From Aliidiomarina taiwanensis (GTDB taxonomy: Bacteria; Pseudomonadota; Gammaproteobacteria; Enterobacterales; Alteromonadaceae), in the NCBI RefSeq assembly GCF_003987015.1, contig NZ_PIPQ01000006.1:1-64000 (forward strand): DNA of 64,000 nucleotides, given 5' to 3'. The position numbers and the translations under genes are program-made. The notes under the pieces were generated by a model, which saw nothing but the letters and a program-made list of their open reading frames with translations, searched no databases and was not told where the DNA came from. The stretch's first letter is position 1; each line of letters starts with the position of its first letter. Of this stretch, positions 18,087 to 27,918 are shown piece by piece.

Positions 18087-19145
18087 TCAAACTTTCACCT
18101 CGCCTTCGAGTCTTTCGCTAAAAGACGCAACATGTTCTGCTGTTCTTTGTGCCTGCTCCAGAAGTAACGCTTGGCCGTCTAATAATGGTTGAATTGAATT
18201 TGCTCGTGGGCCTTGTTCACTTAACAAGCGGCGCCATTGCCGGGCGCCAGGCAAACCTTGGTATAACCCCAGCATATGCCTCACAACATGCCAAAAACGC
18301 CCCCCTTTAGCCAAGTAGCCTTCAATATAGGGAATCATGCGCTCCACCACTTCAAAGCGCTCCTGCACTTTGGCTCTACCGCCAATAACACTATCTATTT
18401 CTTGGAGCATCCAGGGGTTTTGGTAGGCAGCTCGGCCTATCATTACACCATCCACATGAGCTAAGTGTCGCTTTGCTTCCTCCAGCGTTTGTACACCACC
18501 GTTTATATGGAGATCAAAATGAGGGTAGTCACGCTTAGCTTGGTATACCCGGTCATAATTTAGCTCTGGAATATCCCGGTTTTCTTTCGGACTCAGCCCT
18601 TGTAACCACGCTTTGCGCGCATGCAAGATAACACGAGGGCATGACACGTCCGTTAGGCGGTCAAGTAAAGCACATAAAAACTCATAGCTATCATGCTCAT
18701 CAATACCTAAGCGCGTTTTCACCGTCACCGGCACATCTGGTACTGCATCTTGCATTGCTTTAATACAATCAGCAACGAGCTGCGGCTCTGCCATCAAGCA
18801 GGCTCCAAAACGGCCATTTTGAACTCGGTCTGAAGGGCAACCAACATTCAAGTTAATTTCATCGTAACCACGTTCTGCAGCTAAGCGGGCACAATGAGCT
18901 AAGTCTTTGATGTCACTACCGCCTAATTGCAGCGCTACTGGATGCTCTTCGCGGTTATACTCCAACAGGTCGTATTTTCCATAAATGATGGCCCCCGTCG
19001 TGACCATTTCTGTGTATAGCAGTACAGAGTCGGAAAGTTGGCGATGAAAGTAACGACAATGCCTGTCGGTCCAGTCCAGCATAGGGGCCACGGAAAAGGC
19101 ATGTCGATGACTCGAAAAGGACGTAGGCTTGGTTGTTTGGGGCAT
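18087..19145 (-). CDS. dusA: tRNA-dihydrouridine(20/20a) synthase DusA
   Basis: 352 residues from ATG 19145. An 11-codon extension (TTG start at 19178) is less likely. DusA uses FMN and NADPH to reduce U20/U20a in the tRNA D-loop. Family features seen are [15 protein letters not shown] at the FMN-binding strand, the catalytic cysteine in [18 protein letters not shown], and the NGGVQT phosphate-binding strand. It is divergent from zur, as in E. coli, where dusA and zur are also close. A -10 TATAAT (19201-19206) lies upstream, but no clear Shine-Dalgarno is visible, so the exact start is uncertain. Confidence 0.93.
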   Translation of the reverse strand: MPQTTKPTSFSSHRHAFSVAPMLDWTDRHCRYFHRQLSDSVLLYTEMVTTGAIIYGKYDLLEYNREEHPVALQLGGSDIKDLAHCARLAAERGYDEINLNVGCPSDRVQNGRFGACLMAEPQLVADCIKAMQDAVPDVPVTVKTRLGIDEHDSYEFLCALLDRLTDVSCPRVILHARKAWLQGLSPKENRDIPELNYDRVYQAKRDYPHFDLHINGGVQTLEEAKRHLAHVDGVMIGRAAYQNPWMLQEIDSVIGGRAKVQERFEVVERMIPYIEGYLAKGGRFWHVVRHMLGLYQGLPGARQWRRLLSEQGPRANSIQPLLDGQALLLEQAQRTAEHVASFSERLEGEVKV

Positions 19146-19200
19146 AATAGACTGACTCACTGACACTGGGCTTCTCAACTTGTATTCTCAATTCCGCCGA

Positions 19201-19206
19201 ATTATA
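19201..19206 (-). promoter_or_regulatory. Candidate -10 of dusA
   Basis: TATAAT on the minus strand, followed by TCGGCGG, about 55 nt before the preferred dusA start. No convincing -35 at 16-18 bp, so activity is uncertain. Confidence 0.4.
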
Positions 19207-19280
19207 CAGCAATTTCAATGAAAACGCTGTGTCCCTTTTGGTTTCACTTCATGGCCTTTAAGATCAATGTTTTGTATGGG

Positions 19281-19309
19281 ATTACGTAGAATAAATTGCG
19301 TGATATACT
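19281..19309 (+). promoter_or_regulatory. zur promoter with extended -10 abutting the start codon
   Basis: Extended -10 TGATATACT (TG at 19301-19302, TATACT 19304-19309) with a weak -35-like TTACGT 16 bp upstream. The expected start point, 6-7 nt after the -10, coincides with the A of the zur ATG at 19316. This predicts a leaderless mRNA; there is no Shine-Dalgarno before that ATG. Confidence 0.55.
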
Positions 19310-19315
19310 CAAACT

Positions 19316-19768
19316 ATGACTACTTACAACATTGAACATTTACTCGCTGAGGCTAAGGCCGTTTGTGAACGTCGTGGGGTTCGTATGACCCCCACACGCA
19401 GTGAAGTTTTTCGTATTCTTTCTGGCCGCGAAGAAGCTATTGGTGCTTACGATTTATTAGAGCTGCTCAAGCCCACGGTGCCAAATGCCAAACCGCCTAC
19501 TATTTATAGAGCGCTCGATTTCTTACAAGAGCAAGGGTTTGTGCATAAAATAACGTCAACCAATACGTACGTATTATGTACACACTTTGACCACCAACAT
19601 ACGGCCCACATGCTGATCTGTGTGGAGTGTCATGGTGTGCAGGAAGTACACTGTAAAGGTGTTGACAAGGCTATGCTTGAACAAGCTAAAAAACATAATT
19701 TCAAGCTACACCACCAAACAGTTGAGGCCCATGGTGTTTGCAGTTCCTGCAAGCAACATTCAGAATAG
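19316..19768 (+). CDS. zur: Zinc uptake regulator Zur, Fur family
   Basis: A 150-residue Fur-family repressor. An N-terminal winged helix (about residues 20-85, with KPPTIYRALDFLQEQGFVHK) is followed by a dimerisation domain. That domain has the structural zinc cysteines CxxC (ICVEC, about 101-104) and C-terminal CxxC (VCSSC, about 142-145), plus a His-rich sensing segment (CTHFDHQHTAH). The pattern matches Zur better than Fur. Zur represses zinc-uptake genes when zinc is sufficient. The start at 19316 aligns with the E. coli Zur N terminus, yet has no ribosome-binding site. It is divergent from dusA and followed 28 nt later by cheX. Confidence 0.9.
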   Translation: MTTYNIEHLLAEAKAVCERRGVRMTPTRSEVFRILSGREEAIGAYDLLELLKPTVPNAKPPTIYRALDFLQEQGFVHKITSTNTYVLCTHFDHQHTAHMLICVECHGVQEVHCKGVDKAMLEQAKKHNFKLHHQTVEAHGVCSSCKQHSE

Positions 19769-19796
19769 AAGAATCATAATAAATGGATAACAAACA

Positions 19797-20264
19797 ATGA
19801 ATGTTGAATTCGTAAACCCATTTTTGACGTCGCTACAAAATGTTTTGTCCATGATGGCGCAAATAGACTTAAAGCCTGGCAAAGCTGCATTAAAGAAAGA
19901 CGACCGCGCTCGTGGCGACGTGTCTGGGCTCATTGGTATGATAGCACCACAAACCAAAGGCTCTTTCTCTATTTCTTTTGAAGAAAGCTTAGCCATTGAG
20001 ATAATGCATAAAATGCTTGGCGAAAAACCGCCCCATATTAATAACGATATTATTGATATGGTTGGTGAAATAACCAACATGGTCACGGGTGGTGCAAAAA
20101 AGATTCTTGAGGAAAAAGGCTTCGACTTTAATATGGCTTCGCCTATTGTCGTATCCGGCATTAACCATACTATTAAACACAGAGCTGAAGGCCCTCGCAT
20201 TGTTATGCCCTTTAGCCATGCTGCGGGTAAAGCCTACTTGGAAATTTGTTTCGACAAACTCTAG
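19797..20264 (+). CDS. CheX-family chemotaxis phosphatase-like protein
   Basis: A 155-residue CheX/CheC-type protein. Helix residues DMVGEITNMVTGGAK contain the ExxN phosphatase motif (Glu91, Asn94), known in CheX to hydrolyse CheY-phosphate. The C-terminal strand (GPRIVMPFSHAAGKAYLEICF) fits the dimeric CheX fold. No chemotaxis or flagellar gene is nearby, so it is an orphan. It may act on a CheY-like receiver elsewhere. It lies 28 nt after zur and is convergent with alr (4-nt gap). The family call is good; the partner is unknown. Confidence 0.85.
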   Translation: MNVEFVNPFLTSLQNVLSMMAQIDLKPGKAALKKDDRARGDVSGLIGMIAPQTKGSFSISFEESLAIEIMHKMLGEKPPHINNDIIDMVGEITNMVTGGAKKILEEKGFDFNMASPIVVSGINHTIKHRAEGPRIVMPFSHAAGKAYLEICFDKL

Positions 20265-20268
20265 GCAG

Positions 20269-21372
20269 CTATTTGTCGCTGCCTTCGTAACATAGGTTGA
20301 CGCGCCGAGCCACATTACAAAGCAGTTCATAAGGCACTGTACCCACGTGAGCTGCAATTTCTTCCACCGGTAAGTCTGCTCCCCAAAGCTGTGCTGTTTC
20401 ACCTGGCTCCATCTTACTATCCGGACCCAAGTCAACCGTCACCATATCCATTGCCACGCGTGCTACCAGTGGGTAGCGCTTACCAGCAATCCATACAGGT
20501 GTACCTTCTGGCGCTAACCTCGGGTAGCCATCGCCATAACCAATAGAGACAATGCCTATACGAGTATCACGCTGGCTCGTCCAAGCAGACCCATAACCTA
20601 CACTTTCACCTGCTTTTACATCCCGTGTTGAAATAACATCCGCACACAGTGTCATAACAGGCTTTAGTTTATGTATACGTGGACTCAGAGTTGGCGCGTG
20701 AGTGAGGAAGGGGCTAATTCCATACATTGCTAGTCCAGGCCTTACCCAGTCATGTTCTTGCCCCAGGCGCGCGAATAACGCACCCGAGTTGGCCATAGAC
20801 GTTGCCGTGGGCTTTATTTCATCAACCAGCTGCTTAAACTGTTCTATCTGGTAAGTGTTTTGTGGGTGCTCAGGCTCGTCAGCACAGGCAAAGTGGCTCA
20901 TTAAAATAGGGCTCGCCGCTACATTTGCGGAGTCTGTCAGCGCCTGGTACCAGGCTTGTGCTTTGCTCGGCTCTAACCCAAGGCGGTGCATGCCCGTATC
21001 AACTTTCAGCCATACATGCAGCGGGGCCGGCAAGTCTGTTGCGGCCAAAACCGCCTTCCCCTGCCATTCATGATGAATCACCGGCTGTATATTACTGGCC
21101 GCTAGCATGGGCAGTTGGTCGTCTGCAAAGAAGCCTTCTAGCAGCACGATGGGCCGACTAATACCAGCTGAGCGTAACTCAAACGCCTCTTCTAAGCGAG
21201 CCACACCAAGTGCATCAGCTTGCTCTAACTCTTGTGCAATACGTGTCAGTCCATGCCCATAGGCATTCGCTTTTAAAACAGCCAGTACTTTTCGGCCGGC
21301 AGCTTCCGCTTTTATTAATGCAACGTTATTGCTTAGTGCTTCCAGGTCAATAGCCGCCCAAGCTGCTCGCAT
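20269..21372 (-). CDS. alr: Alanine racemase
   Basis: 367-residue PLP-dependent alanine racemase making D-alanine for peptidoglycan. Lys34 in VLKANAYGHG binds PLP; the opposite-face tyrosine lies in SVGYGSAWTS. The N-terminal TIM barrel and C-terminal beta domain are both present. It starts 2 nt after the dnaB stop, so the two are probably co-transcribed, as in E. coli and relatives. The 3' end nearly abuts cheX on the opposite strand, with no terminator between. Confidence 0.96.
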   Translation of the reverse strand: MRAAWAAIDLEALSNNVALIKAEAAGRKVLAVLKANAYGHGLTRIAQELEQADALGVARLEEAFELRSAGISRPIVLLEGFFADDQLPMLAASNIQPVIHHEWQGKAVLAATDLPAPLHVWLKVDTGMHRLGLEPSKAQAWYQALTDSANVAASPILMSHFACADEPEHPQNTYQIEQFKQLVDEIKPTATSMANSGALFARLGQEHDWVRPGLAMYGISPFLTHAPTLSPRIHKLKPVMTLCADVISTRDVKAGESVGYGSAWTSQRDTRIGIVSIGYGDGYPRLAPEGTPVWIAGKRYPLVARVAMDMVTVDLGPDSKMEPGETAQLWGADLPVEEIAAHVGTVPYELLCNVARRVNLCYEGSDK

Positions 21373-21374
21373 AC

Positions 21375-22766
21375 TTAAAACTCTCCTATTTCTGCATCAG
21401 CGTAGTTATCGAAACGCGAAAGCTGACCATGGAATTTCACTTTGATTCGGCCAATAGGGCCATTTCGTTGCTTACCAATTATAATTTCCGCTAACCCTTT
21501 GTCTTCCGAGTCCGGATGATATACCTCATCACGGTAAATAAACATAATCACGTCGGCGTCTTGCTCAATCGAGCCCGACTCACGTAAGTCGGAGTTAACT
21601 GGGCGTTTATCTGAGCGTTGCTCAAGGGAACGGTTAAGCTGTGAAAGGGCAACCACAGGACACTTTAACTCTTTCGCCAGAGCCTTTAATGAGCGCGAAA
21701 TTTCTGCAATTTCAAGGGTTCTGTTTTCATGCATCCCTGGCACGGTCATCAACTGTAAGTAGTCCACCATAATCATACTAATGCCACCATTTTCTTTGTA
21801 TACGCGGCGAGCACGAGAACGAACTTCTGTCGGAGTTAAGTTTGAGCCGTCATCAATATACAGTTTCCCTTTGTCTTTCAGCATGGTCATGGTTGAGCTT
21901 AACCGCGCCCAGTCGTCATCGTCTAGGTTACCTGTTCGTATATTGGTTTGGTCAACACGACTAAGGGACGCCAACATCCTCATCATGAGCTGCTCAGCAG
22001 GCATTTCTAGGCTAAATACGAGCACTGGGTAGTCCTCATTAAGCGCTGCCTGTTCAGCTAAGTTCATCGCAAAGGTGGTTTTACCCATGGACGGACGCCC
22101 TGCCACAATAATAAGGTCGGACTCTTGAAGACCTGTGGTCATTTTGTCCAGCAGATAGAAGCCAGTAGCTACCCCCGTCACGCCACTGTTGTCTTTTTGC
22201 TGACTCAAAAACTCAATGCGCTCTAGAGTTTTCGAAAGTATTTCACTCAGGTTTTCTGGGCCTTCATCTTTTTTGGCCCGTTTTTCAGCAATTGCAAAAA
22301 CCTTGGTTTCAGCTTCATCGAGCAGCTGTAAGCTACTACGCCCTTGTGTGTCGTAGCCACTTTCTACAATTTCATTGGCAACCGCTATTACTTCACGTAC
22401 TACAGCCCGTTCACGCACAATGTCGGCGTAAGCAAGTATGTTCGCAGCACTTGGCGTGTTTTTCTGGATTTCTAATAAATACGCAAACCCACCAACAGCT
22501 TCCAACTGATTTGTTAACTCAAGGTGCTCAGATAAAGTAATAATGTCAATCGGTTGGCCGTTCTCTAAGAGAGTCTGCATGGCTTCAAAAATTATGCCAT
22601 GGGCGCGTAAATAAAAGTCTTCTTTTATGACGTGTTCAGAAACACTGTCCCAAGCTTGGTTGTTCAAAATCAAGCCACCGAGTACCGACTGCTCAGCTTC
22701 AACTGAGTGTGGTGCTGTTTTCAGTACCTCAACTTTATCATCTTGAAACTTTTTTCTTTCTGCCAT
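21375..22766 (-). CDS. dnaB: Replicative DNA helicase DnaB
   Basis: 463 residues from ATG 22766 (MAERKKFQDDKVEVLKTAPH). A 12-codon upstream extension has no family support. DnaB is the hexameric 5'-3' replication-fork helicase. The N-terminal collar domain (PHSVEAEQSVLGG) and RecA-like C-terminal domain with Walker A (GRPSMGKTTFAMN) and the HELICc-like MVDYLQLM segment are intact. No intein is inserted. It is followed directly by alr and lies downstream of the rpsF operon terminator. Confidence 0.97.
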   Translation of the reverse strand: MAERKKFQDDKVEVLKTAPHSVEAEQSVLGGLILNNQAWDSVSEHVIKEDFYLRAHGIIFEAMQTLLENGQPIDIITLSEHLELTNQLEAVGGFAYLLEIQKNTPSAANILAYADIVRERAVVREVIAVANEIVESGYDTQGRSSLQLLDEAETKVFAIAEKRAKKDEGPENLSEILSKTLERIEFLSQQKDNSGVTGVATGFYLLDKMTTGLQESDLIIVAGRPSMGKTTFAMNLAEQAALNEDYPVLVFSLEMPAEQLMMRMLASLSRVDQTNIRTGNLDDDDWARLSSTMTMLKDKGKLYIDDGSNLTPTEVRSRARRVYKENGGISMIMVDYLQLMTVPGMHENRTLEIAEISRSLKALAKELKCPVVALSQLNRSLEQRSDKRPVNSDLRESGSIEQDADVIMFIYRDEVYHPDSEDKGLAEIIIGKQRNGPIGRIKVKFHGQLSRFDNYADAEIGEF

Positions 22767-22816
22767 GAACACAACATTCCTTAGGAAAAACCAGACAATC
22801 AATAATACACAGGCGC

Positions 22817-22846
22817 AAAAAAAAAAGCAGCACTCACGTGCTGCTT
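22817..22846 (-). terminator. Rho-independent terminator of the rpsF operon
   Basis: GCAGCAC (22838-22844 side on minus) pairs with GTGCTGC (22827-22833 side) across a 4-nt loop, followed on the minus strand by ten T residues (22817-22826). A near-ideal intrinsic terminator between rplI and dnaB. Confidence 0.93.
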
Positions 22847-22871
22847 TTCATATCTCTAACAAAAGCGAGGC

Positions 22872-23324
22872 TTATGCGCTTGCTTCAACCACCAACTTAA
22901 TGGTTGCTAAAACGTCAGCGTGCAATTGCAATTCAATGTCAAACTCGCCCACTTCACGGATAGTTCCGTGAGGCATTAGAATTTCACTTTTCTGAACTTC
23001 AACGCCAGCAGCAGATACTGCAGCAGCAATATCACGCGTACCAATTGAACCAAACAGCTTACCTTCCTCACCAGCTTTAGAGCTGATCACAACAGCTTCA
23101 AGTGCGTTTACTTTCTCTGCACGCTCTTCTGCTGCTTTTAGGTCTGCCGCTAGCTGAGCTTCTAGCTCGGCGCGACGCTGTTCAAACATTTCAACGTTTG
23201 CTTTTGTTGCTGGAACTGCCTTACCTGTAGGGAAAAGGAAGTTACGAGCATAACCAGACTTCACTACTACTTTGTCGCCTAGGCCACCAAGATTCGTTAC
23301 TTTGTCTAATAAAATAATGTTCAT
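22872..23324 (-). CDS. rplI: 50S ribosomal protein L9
   Basis: A 150-residue L9. The N-terminal rRNA-binding domain ([20 protein letters not shown]) is joined by the long central helix ([20 protein letters not shown]) to the C-terminal domain that projects towards a neighbouring ribosome. It is the last gene of the rpsF-priB-rpsR-rplI operon, followed by a strong terminator. Confidence 0.97.
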   Translation of the reverse strand: MNIILLDKVTNLGGLGDKVVVKSGYARNFLFPTGKAVPATKANVEMFEQRRAELEAQLAADLKAAEERAEKVNALEAVVISSKAGEEGKLFGSIGTRDIAAAVSAAGVEVQKSEILMPHGTIREVGEFDIELQLHADVLATIKLVVEASA

Positions 23325-23339
23325 TTATTGCTACTCCTA

Positions 23340-23567
23340 TTACTTATGGCCATCGGTGTACGGTAGCAAGCTCAGGTAACGAGCACGCTTAATAGCGCGA
23401 GCTAGTTGACGCTGATACTTAGCTGACGTACCGGTGATCCGGCTAGGAACAATTTTACCGCTTTCGGTAACATAGTTCTTAAGCGTAGCAATGTCTTTGT
23501 AATCAATTTCTTTAACGCCTTCTACCTTAAAGCGGCAGAACTTACGACGACGGAAAAAACGAGCCAT
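23340..23567 (-). CDS. rpsR: 30S ribosomal protein S18
   Basis: A 75-residue S18 ([20 protein letters not shown]) that dimerises with S6 on the 30S platform. The S6:S18 pair autoregulates the operon in several bacteria. Length equals the E. coli protein. It sits 12 nt after priB and 15 nt before rplI. Confidence 0.97.
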   Translation of the reverse strand: MARFFRRRKFCRFKVEGVKEIDYKDIATLKNYVTESGKIVPSRITGTSAKYQRQLARAIKRARYLSLLPYTDGHK

Positions 23568-23579
23568 GATGTTCTCCTG

Positions 23580-23900
23580 TTAAACCTGTTCTATTCTCTG
23601 TGCGTGCAGGACTAATTTACCCATTCCGTTATGATCTTCATGACGTTGAATAAAACCAGTGACCTTTATTGCACTATCCACAGTTAAAATTTTTGACCAC
23701 GCTTGGGTCCATTCTCCGCTTGCAACCATCTGAATTCGTGCATAGCACTGTCGGTTTAACCCGGCTTCAGTTTGCATTGAACGATGTTCAATCGTTGCAT
23801 GCAAATGCGGTACACCTGCGGGACTCTTACTAACACGGGGTGGCTTTATAAGCCTTCCTGCGAGAGTAAACTGATTGACTCCCAATGCGCTTTCATTCAC
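23580..23900 (-). CDS. priB: Primosomal replication protein PriB
   Basis: 106 residues from GTG 23900 (MNESALGVNQFTLAGRLIKP). PriB is a small homodimeric single-stranded-DNA-binding OB-fold protein that stabilises PriA at stalled forks and recruits DnaT. Conserved segments are NQFTLAGRLIKPPRVSKSPAG and IKVTGFIQRH. Its location inside the rpsF operon is normal for gammaproteobacteria and links replication restart to ribosome genes. The gap to rpsF is only 5 nt. Confidence 0.93.
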   Translation of the reverse strand: MNESALGVNQFTLAGRLIKPPRVSKSPAGVPHLHATIEHRSMQTEAGLNRQCYARIQMVASGEWTQAWSKILTVDSAIKVTGFIQRHEDHNGMGKLVLHAQRIEQV

Positions 23901-23905
23901 TAAAA

Positions 23906-24307
23906 TTACTCTTCAGAAGTAGTTTCAGCTTCAGTTTTTTCGGTCTCAGTTTCAGCTTTCGCGTCGCGACGAGCTTCACGATGATCTTCTTTTGGCTTAG
24001 CAAAAGGTGAAGGCTCATCTACAGCTTCGTCCTTACGCATAATCAGGTTACGAAGAACCGCGTCGTTGTAGCGGAAGTTAGTTTCTAACTCTTCAATTAC
24101 GTCTGCTGGAGCTTCAACGTTCATTAGAACATAGTGTGCTTTGTGCAGTTTGTTAATTGGGTAAGCTAGTTGGCGGCGGCCCCAGTCTTCTAGACGGTGA
24201 ATTGAACCACCACCTTGTTTAATGGCGTCGCTGTAACGCTCTACCATTCCTGGAACTTGCTCGCTCTGGTCTGGGTGGACCATGAATACGATTTCATAAT
24301 GACGCAT
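23906..24307 (-). CDS. rpsF: 30S ribosomal protein S6
   Basis: A 133-residue S6 ([20 protein letters not shown]). The ferredoxin-like fold binds S18. The C terminus is a long acidic tail ([15 protein letters not shown]), where RimK adds glutamates in E. coli. It is the first gene of the operon, about 90 nt downstream of a good promoter. Confidence 0.97.
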   Translation of the reverse strand: MRHYEIVFMVHPDQSEQVPGMVERYSDAIKQGGGSIHRLEDWGRRQLAYPINKLHKAHYVLMNVEAPADVIEELETNFRYNDAVLRNLIMRKDEAVDEPSPFAKPKEDHREARRDAKAETETEKTEAETTSEE

Positions 24308-24404
24308 TTATTGCTCCTTATGGATTAAAGCCTGAGTTCAGCTCAGCCCGGCTGACATGAAGGCAAGGAACTTGACAAATAATTGGGCTGATTCAAGCGA
24401 GCGA

Positions 24405-24433
24405 ATTTTACGCAATACGCTACGCAATTACAA
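24405..24433 (-). promoter_or_regulatory. rpsF-operon promoter
   Basis: Minus-strand TTGTAA (24428-24433), 17-bp spacer, TAAAAT (24405-24410), followed by TCGCTCGCT. The leader of about 90 nt contains complementary segments (TCAGCC / GGGCTGA around 24335-24352) that could take part in S6:S18 autoregulation; I could not confirm the known motif. Confidence 0.72.
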
Positions 24434-24448
24434 GACATTTCACTGCAC

Positions 24449-25192
24449 CTACGCAGTGCGTTGTCTCACCACCTCAAATAAACATACTCCAGCGGCTACC
24501 GAAACGTTTAAGCTACTGACCGAGCCTGCTAGAGGAATTGAAATAAGTTCATCGCAGGTTTCCCGCGTCAAGCGTCGCATGCCTGTATCTTCTGCACCCA
24601 TGACTAAGGCCGTAGGGCCTGTCAACTTCGTTTCGTATAAGGTGCTTGTGGCTTCCCCTGCTGTACCTACAAGCCAAATTCCTTGCTCTTGCAAGTCGCG
24701 AAGGGTACGCGCTAAATTTGTAACCACGACAAAGGGCACAACTTCAGCAGCACCACTCGCTACTTTCCTTACCACGCTGGTTAACTTCGACGACTTGTCT
24801 TTTGGTACCACCACGGCAGTCACACCCGCAGCGTCCGCAGTACGCAAGCAAGCACCTAAATTGTGTGGGTCTGTTACTTGGTCAAGTACCAATAGCAAAG
24901 GTGTTGTTTTTGCGTTATCGATTAAGCTTTTTAAGTCATGCTCATTTAGCTGCGGCTGCGCCATTACAACCGCCATAACCCCTTGATGGTTTCCTTCACC
25001 ACAGCGTTTGTCGAGTACTTTCCGTTGACACTGTTGCGCTTTTACCCCGGCTTTCTTGGCCAGTTTTAAAATTGTGCTGACCTCTTTTTCATTCTTGGTT
25101 TGTTGTACAAATAACTCAACCACTCGCTCAGGGGCATGGGCTAGAATCGACTGTACCGAATGAATGCCAAATACTTCTTCTTTTTTGCTCAT
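24449..25192 (-). CDS. rlmB: 23S rRNA (guanosine-2'-O)-methyltransferase RlmB
   Basis: A 247-residue SPOUT-fold methyltransferase. An N-terminal substrate-binding domain ([19 protein letters not shown]) precedes the catalytic trefoil-knot domain with motif 1 ([16 protein letters not shown]), motif 2 ([15 protein letters not shown]) and motif 3 ([18 protein letters not shown]). RlmB methylates G2251 in the P-loop of 23S rRNA using S-adenosylmethionine. It overlaps rnr by 4 nt (ATGA), the conserved rnr-rlmB pair. A small hairpin (24441-24458) overlaps its stop codon but lacks a T run. Confidence 0.96.
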   Translation of the reverse strand: MSKKEEVFGIHSVQSILAHAPERVVELFVQQTKNEKEVSTILKLAKKAGVKAQQCQRKVLDKRCGEGNHQGVMAVVMAQPQLNEHDLKSLIDNAKTTPLLLVLDQVTDPHNLGACLRTADAAGVTAVVVPKDKSSKLTSVVRKVASGAAEVVPFVVVTNLARTLRDLQEQGIWLVGTAGEATSTLYETKLTGPTALVMGAEDTGMRRLTRETCDELISIPLAGSVSSLNVSVAAGVCLFEVVRQRTA

Positions 25193-27537
25193 CGTTTTTT
25201 CGCTTTCCTACGTTTGCCTTGCGATTTGCGTTTACCCGCACCTGCTTTGGATGCGCCCTTGCTATTTTTCTTACGGCGACCCGCTTTGCTGCTATTTTTA
25301 GCATGGCGACCTGCGCCTTTATTGCCTTTTGGTATTTTAATTCGCTCTGGAAAAGTTGCCCCGCTCGACTCAATGGAAAGTAGCTCAAAGTCTATTTTGC
25401 TTTCATCCAGGTCCACTCCCATGACACGCACAACCACTTTATCGCCAATCCGGTAGACCTGCCGTGACTGCTCACCTATAAGCATGTGGCGAGCCGCATC
25501 AAAGTGGTAATATTCACTGGGTAAGTTCGAAATATGTGCCAGACCGTCAATCATCATTTCATCGAGCCGGATAAACATACCAAAGTTTGTTACCGACACA
25601 ATGATCCCAGGAAACTCACTGCCCACGTGGTCTTGCATAAATTCACTTTTCAGCCAGTCATCCACCTGCCGAGTCGCATCATCAGCACGTCGCTCAGTCG
25701 AAGAACAATGAGGCCCAAAATACGCAAGTTGTTGCTCGGTATAAGGTTTACCACCCTCTAAGCCTCCATATTTAGGCTTTTGCTTTTGTAGCACGCTTTT
25801 TATCACTCGATGCAAAATCAAGTCTGGGTAGCGACGAATAGGCGAAGTAAAATGCGCATAGGCTTCCAGCGCCAGCCCAAAGTGACCTTCGTTTTCGGCG
25901 CTATAAACAGCTTGCTGTAACGAGCGCAGCAGCATCATTTGGATCAATTCTTTGTCAGGCCGGTCGGCAATATGCTCAAGCACTTCACGAAAGTCCGCAG
26001 GGGTGGGCTCATCCGTAGCAGCCATAACAATGCCCAGCTCTCCAAGCAATAAACGGAAGCTTTCAAGACGGTCTTCGTCTGGCTGCTCGTGTACCCGAAA
26101 GAGCGCCAGCGCGTCATGCTTTTCAATAAACCGAGCTGCAGCAACGTTGGCCACAATCATGCACTCTTCTATCAACATGTGTGCTTCATTGCGATGAACC
26201 GGTTCAATACGTTCAATTTTTCGTTGCGCATTAAATATAAAGCGTGTCTCTAGGGTTTCAAAGTCAATCGCACCACGCTGATCTCGAGCCTTCCGTAAGG
26301 CACCATAAAGCGCATGTAAGTTCTCTATATGCGGGACAATCCCCCCGTATTGGGTGCGTAATTCTTTGTCCCCTTCTAGAATGGCAGCTACCTTGGTATA
26401 GGTCATACGCGCATGAGACCGCATAACAGCAGGGTAGAATTTATAACTGGTTAGCTTGCCTCGAGTGCTTATCACTAACTCGGCCACCATGCATAACCGG
26501 TCTTCATTCGGGTTCAATGAACATAAACCGTTTGACAGCTTTTCCGGTAGCATAGGAATTACATTATTCGGGAAATACACCGAGTTCCCGCGCTCTGTGG
26601 CTTCTGTATCTAGCTGGGTGCCAACACGCACATAGTGGCTTACATCAGCTATCGCCACCCAAAGACGAAAGCCCTTGTTATCACGTTCACAATAAACCGC
26701 GTCATCAAAGTCGCGGGCGTCTTCACCGTCAATGGTTATAAGAGGTAATTGGCGCAAATCAACGCGATCTTGCTTGTCCTGCTCTGTTACTTGCTCAGGA
26801 ATGGCTTCTAATTCACGTAACACTTCCGCTGACCATTCATGGGGTAAGCCATGTTCGCGAATGGCCACTTCTATTTCCATTCCTGGCGCCATATGCTCGC
26901 CCAGCACTTCAACCACTTTCCCCATTGGGTTACTGCGGCGGGTAGGACGCTTGAGTATTTCTGCCACGACCATCTGCCCATGCCGAGCGCCATTGCTATT
27001 TTCGGCCGGAATAATGAGGTCTTGGCTCACACGTGAGTCATCAGGCACCACAAGTGCAACACCTTGGTCCACAAAATAACGTCCAACAACTTCCGTTTTC
27101 CCTTGTTCAATAATGCGCACAATACGTGCTTCCACTCGTCCTTTATGATCGGCAGAACCCGCTTTCACTAATACAGTGTCGCCGTGCATGGTCAATTGCA
27201 TTTGGTGGTAAGGCAAATATAAGTCTTTGCCCCCTTCGTCGAGTTTGACGAAGCCAAAACCATCGCGGTGGCCTATAACCTTGCCGCGCTTTAAGTCCAT
27301 TCGCTCAGGCAAACCATAGGAGTTGGAGCGGGTATACACCAGCTGACCGTCACGCTCCATCGCACGTAGTCTGCGCTTGAGGCCCACGTGTTGACGTTCA
27401 TCTGTAAGTTTAAATTGTTCAATCAAGCTAGCGTAGGAAGTCGGCTTAATATCGGCGTGTACCGCTTTTAGTAGCTCTTCACGCGAAGGGATCTCCACAT
27501 CATATTGTGGAGTAGGTTTTTCATTCGTATCTTTCAT
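25189..27537 (-). CDS. rnr: Ribonuclease R
   Basis: 782 residues from ATG 27537 ([20 protein letters not shown]). Five extra codons upstream open only with TTG. Domains in order are an N-terminal winged helix (about 10-80), two cold-shock/OB domains, the RNB catalytic domain with the magnesium-binding acidic cluster ([16 protein letters not shown]), an S1 domain (about 640-720) and a lysine/arginine-rich tail. RNase R is a 3'-5' exoribonuclease that degrades structured RNA, rRNA and tmRNA-tagged messages. tRNA-Leu lies upstream on the same strand, and rlmB is translationally coupled downstream. Confidence 0.96.
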   Translation of the reverse strand: MKDTNEKPTPQYDVEIPSREELLKAVHADIKPTSYASLIEQFKLTDERQHVGLKRRLRAMERDGQLVYTRSNSYGLPERMDLKRGKVIGHRDGFGFVKLDEGGKDLYLPYHQMQLTMHGDTVLVKAGSADHKGRVEARIVRIIEQGKTEVVGRYFVDQGVALVVPDDSRVSQDLIIPAENSNGARHGQMVVAEILKRPTRRSNPMGKVVEVLGEHMAPGMEIEVAIREHGLPHEWSAEVLRELEAIPEQVTEQDKQDRVDLRQLPLITIDGEDARDFDDAVYCERDNKGFRLWVAIADVSHYVRVGTQLDTEATERGNSVYFPNNVIPMLPEKLSNGLCSLNPNEDRLCMVAELVISTRGKLTSYKFYPAVMRSHARMTYTKVAAILEGDKELRTQYGGIVPHIENLHALYGALRKARDQRGAIDFETLETRFIFNAQRKIERIEPVHRNEAHMLIEECMIVANVAAARFIEKHDALALFRVHEQPDEDRLESFRLLLGELGIVMAATDEPTPADFREVLEHIADRPDKELIQMMLLRSLQQAVYSAENEGHFGLALEAYAHFTSPIRRYPDLILHRVIKSVLQKQKPKYGGLEGGKPYTEQQLAYFGPHCSSTERRADDATRQVDDWLKSEFMQDHVGSEFPGIIVSVTNFGMFIRLDEMMIDGLAHISNLPSEYYHFDAARHMLIGEQSRQVYRIGDKVVVRVMGVDLDESKIDFELLSIESSGATFPERIKIPKGNKGAGRHAKNSSKAGRRKKNSKGASKAGAGKRKSQGKRRKAKKR

Positions 27538-27715
27538 AATCAGGCCACTCAAAATGTGCCAATATTCTCTTCTTTTATATTCATGAGGTTACTATAACAG
27601 TAGACACGCAAGCTGGCTAAAATAAGGTCAAAGTATTTTAGGTACCTTTCATACGGTCGCTTTCAGGAAAATGAACAAATTGAACAAGTAAGAGAAGAAC
27701 GAGATGAAGAGTGTT

Positions 27716-27802
27716 TGGTGCCTAGGGCCGGACTCGAACCGGCACGTTGTCGCCAACGGTGGATTTTGAATCCACTGCGTCTACCAATTTCGCCACCCAG
27801 GC
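27716..27802 (-). tRNA. tRNA-Leu (anticodon CAA)
   Basis: An 87-nt class II tRNA on the minus strand. The acceptor stem GCCTGGG pairs with CCTAGGC (one G-T pair), discriminator A, then an encoded CCA. The D-arm reads TGGCGAAATTGGTAGACGC. The anticodon stem-loop GTGGA-TTCAAAA-TCCAC gives anticodon CAA. A long variable arm (CGTTGGCGACAACG) and T-arm (GCCGGTTCGAGTCCGGC) follow. It decodes UUG. It lies between rnr (163 nt away) and its own promoter, and may be co-transcribed with rnr. The rest of the 27553-27918 gap shows no other gene. Confidence 0.97.
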
Positions 27803-27833
27803 ATTGAGAAGCGTGTCAAACAAAGACGAGCGA

Positions 27834-27861
27834 ATTATACGGAAGAACTGGCCTTTATCAA
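27834..27861 (-). promoter_or_regulatory. tRNA-Leu promoter
   Basis: Minus-strand TTGATA (27856-27861) and TATAAT (27834-27839), 16-bp spacer, discriminator TCGCTCGTC. Initiation near 27827, about 25 nt before the mature tRNA 5' end. Confidence 0.85.
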
Positions 27862-27918
27862 GCAAACAAGCGAGAATTTAGTATGTTTTTTTTAATGCCC
27901 ACAAAAGAGTACTAATTT

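Noticed and set aside
27716-27802. tRNA-Leu as a phage or island attachment site
   Set aside because: No integrase gene and no duplicated 3' tRNA end are visible nearby.
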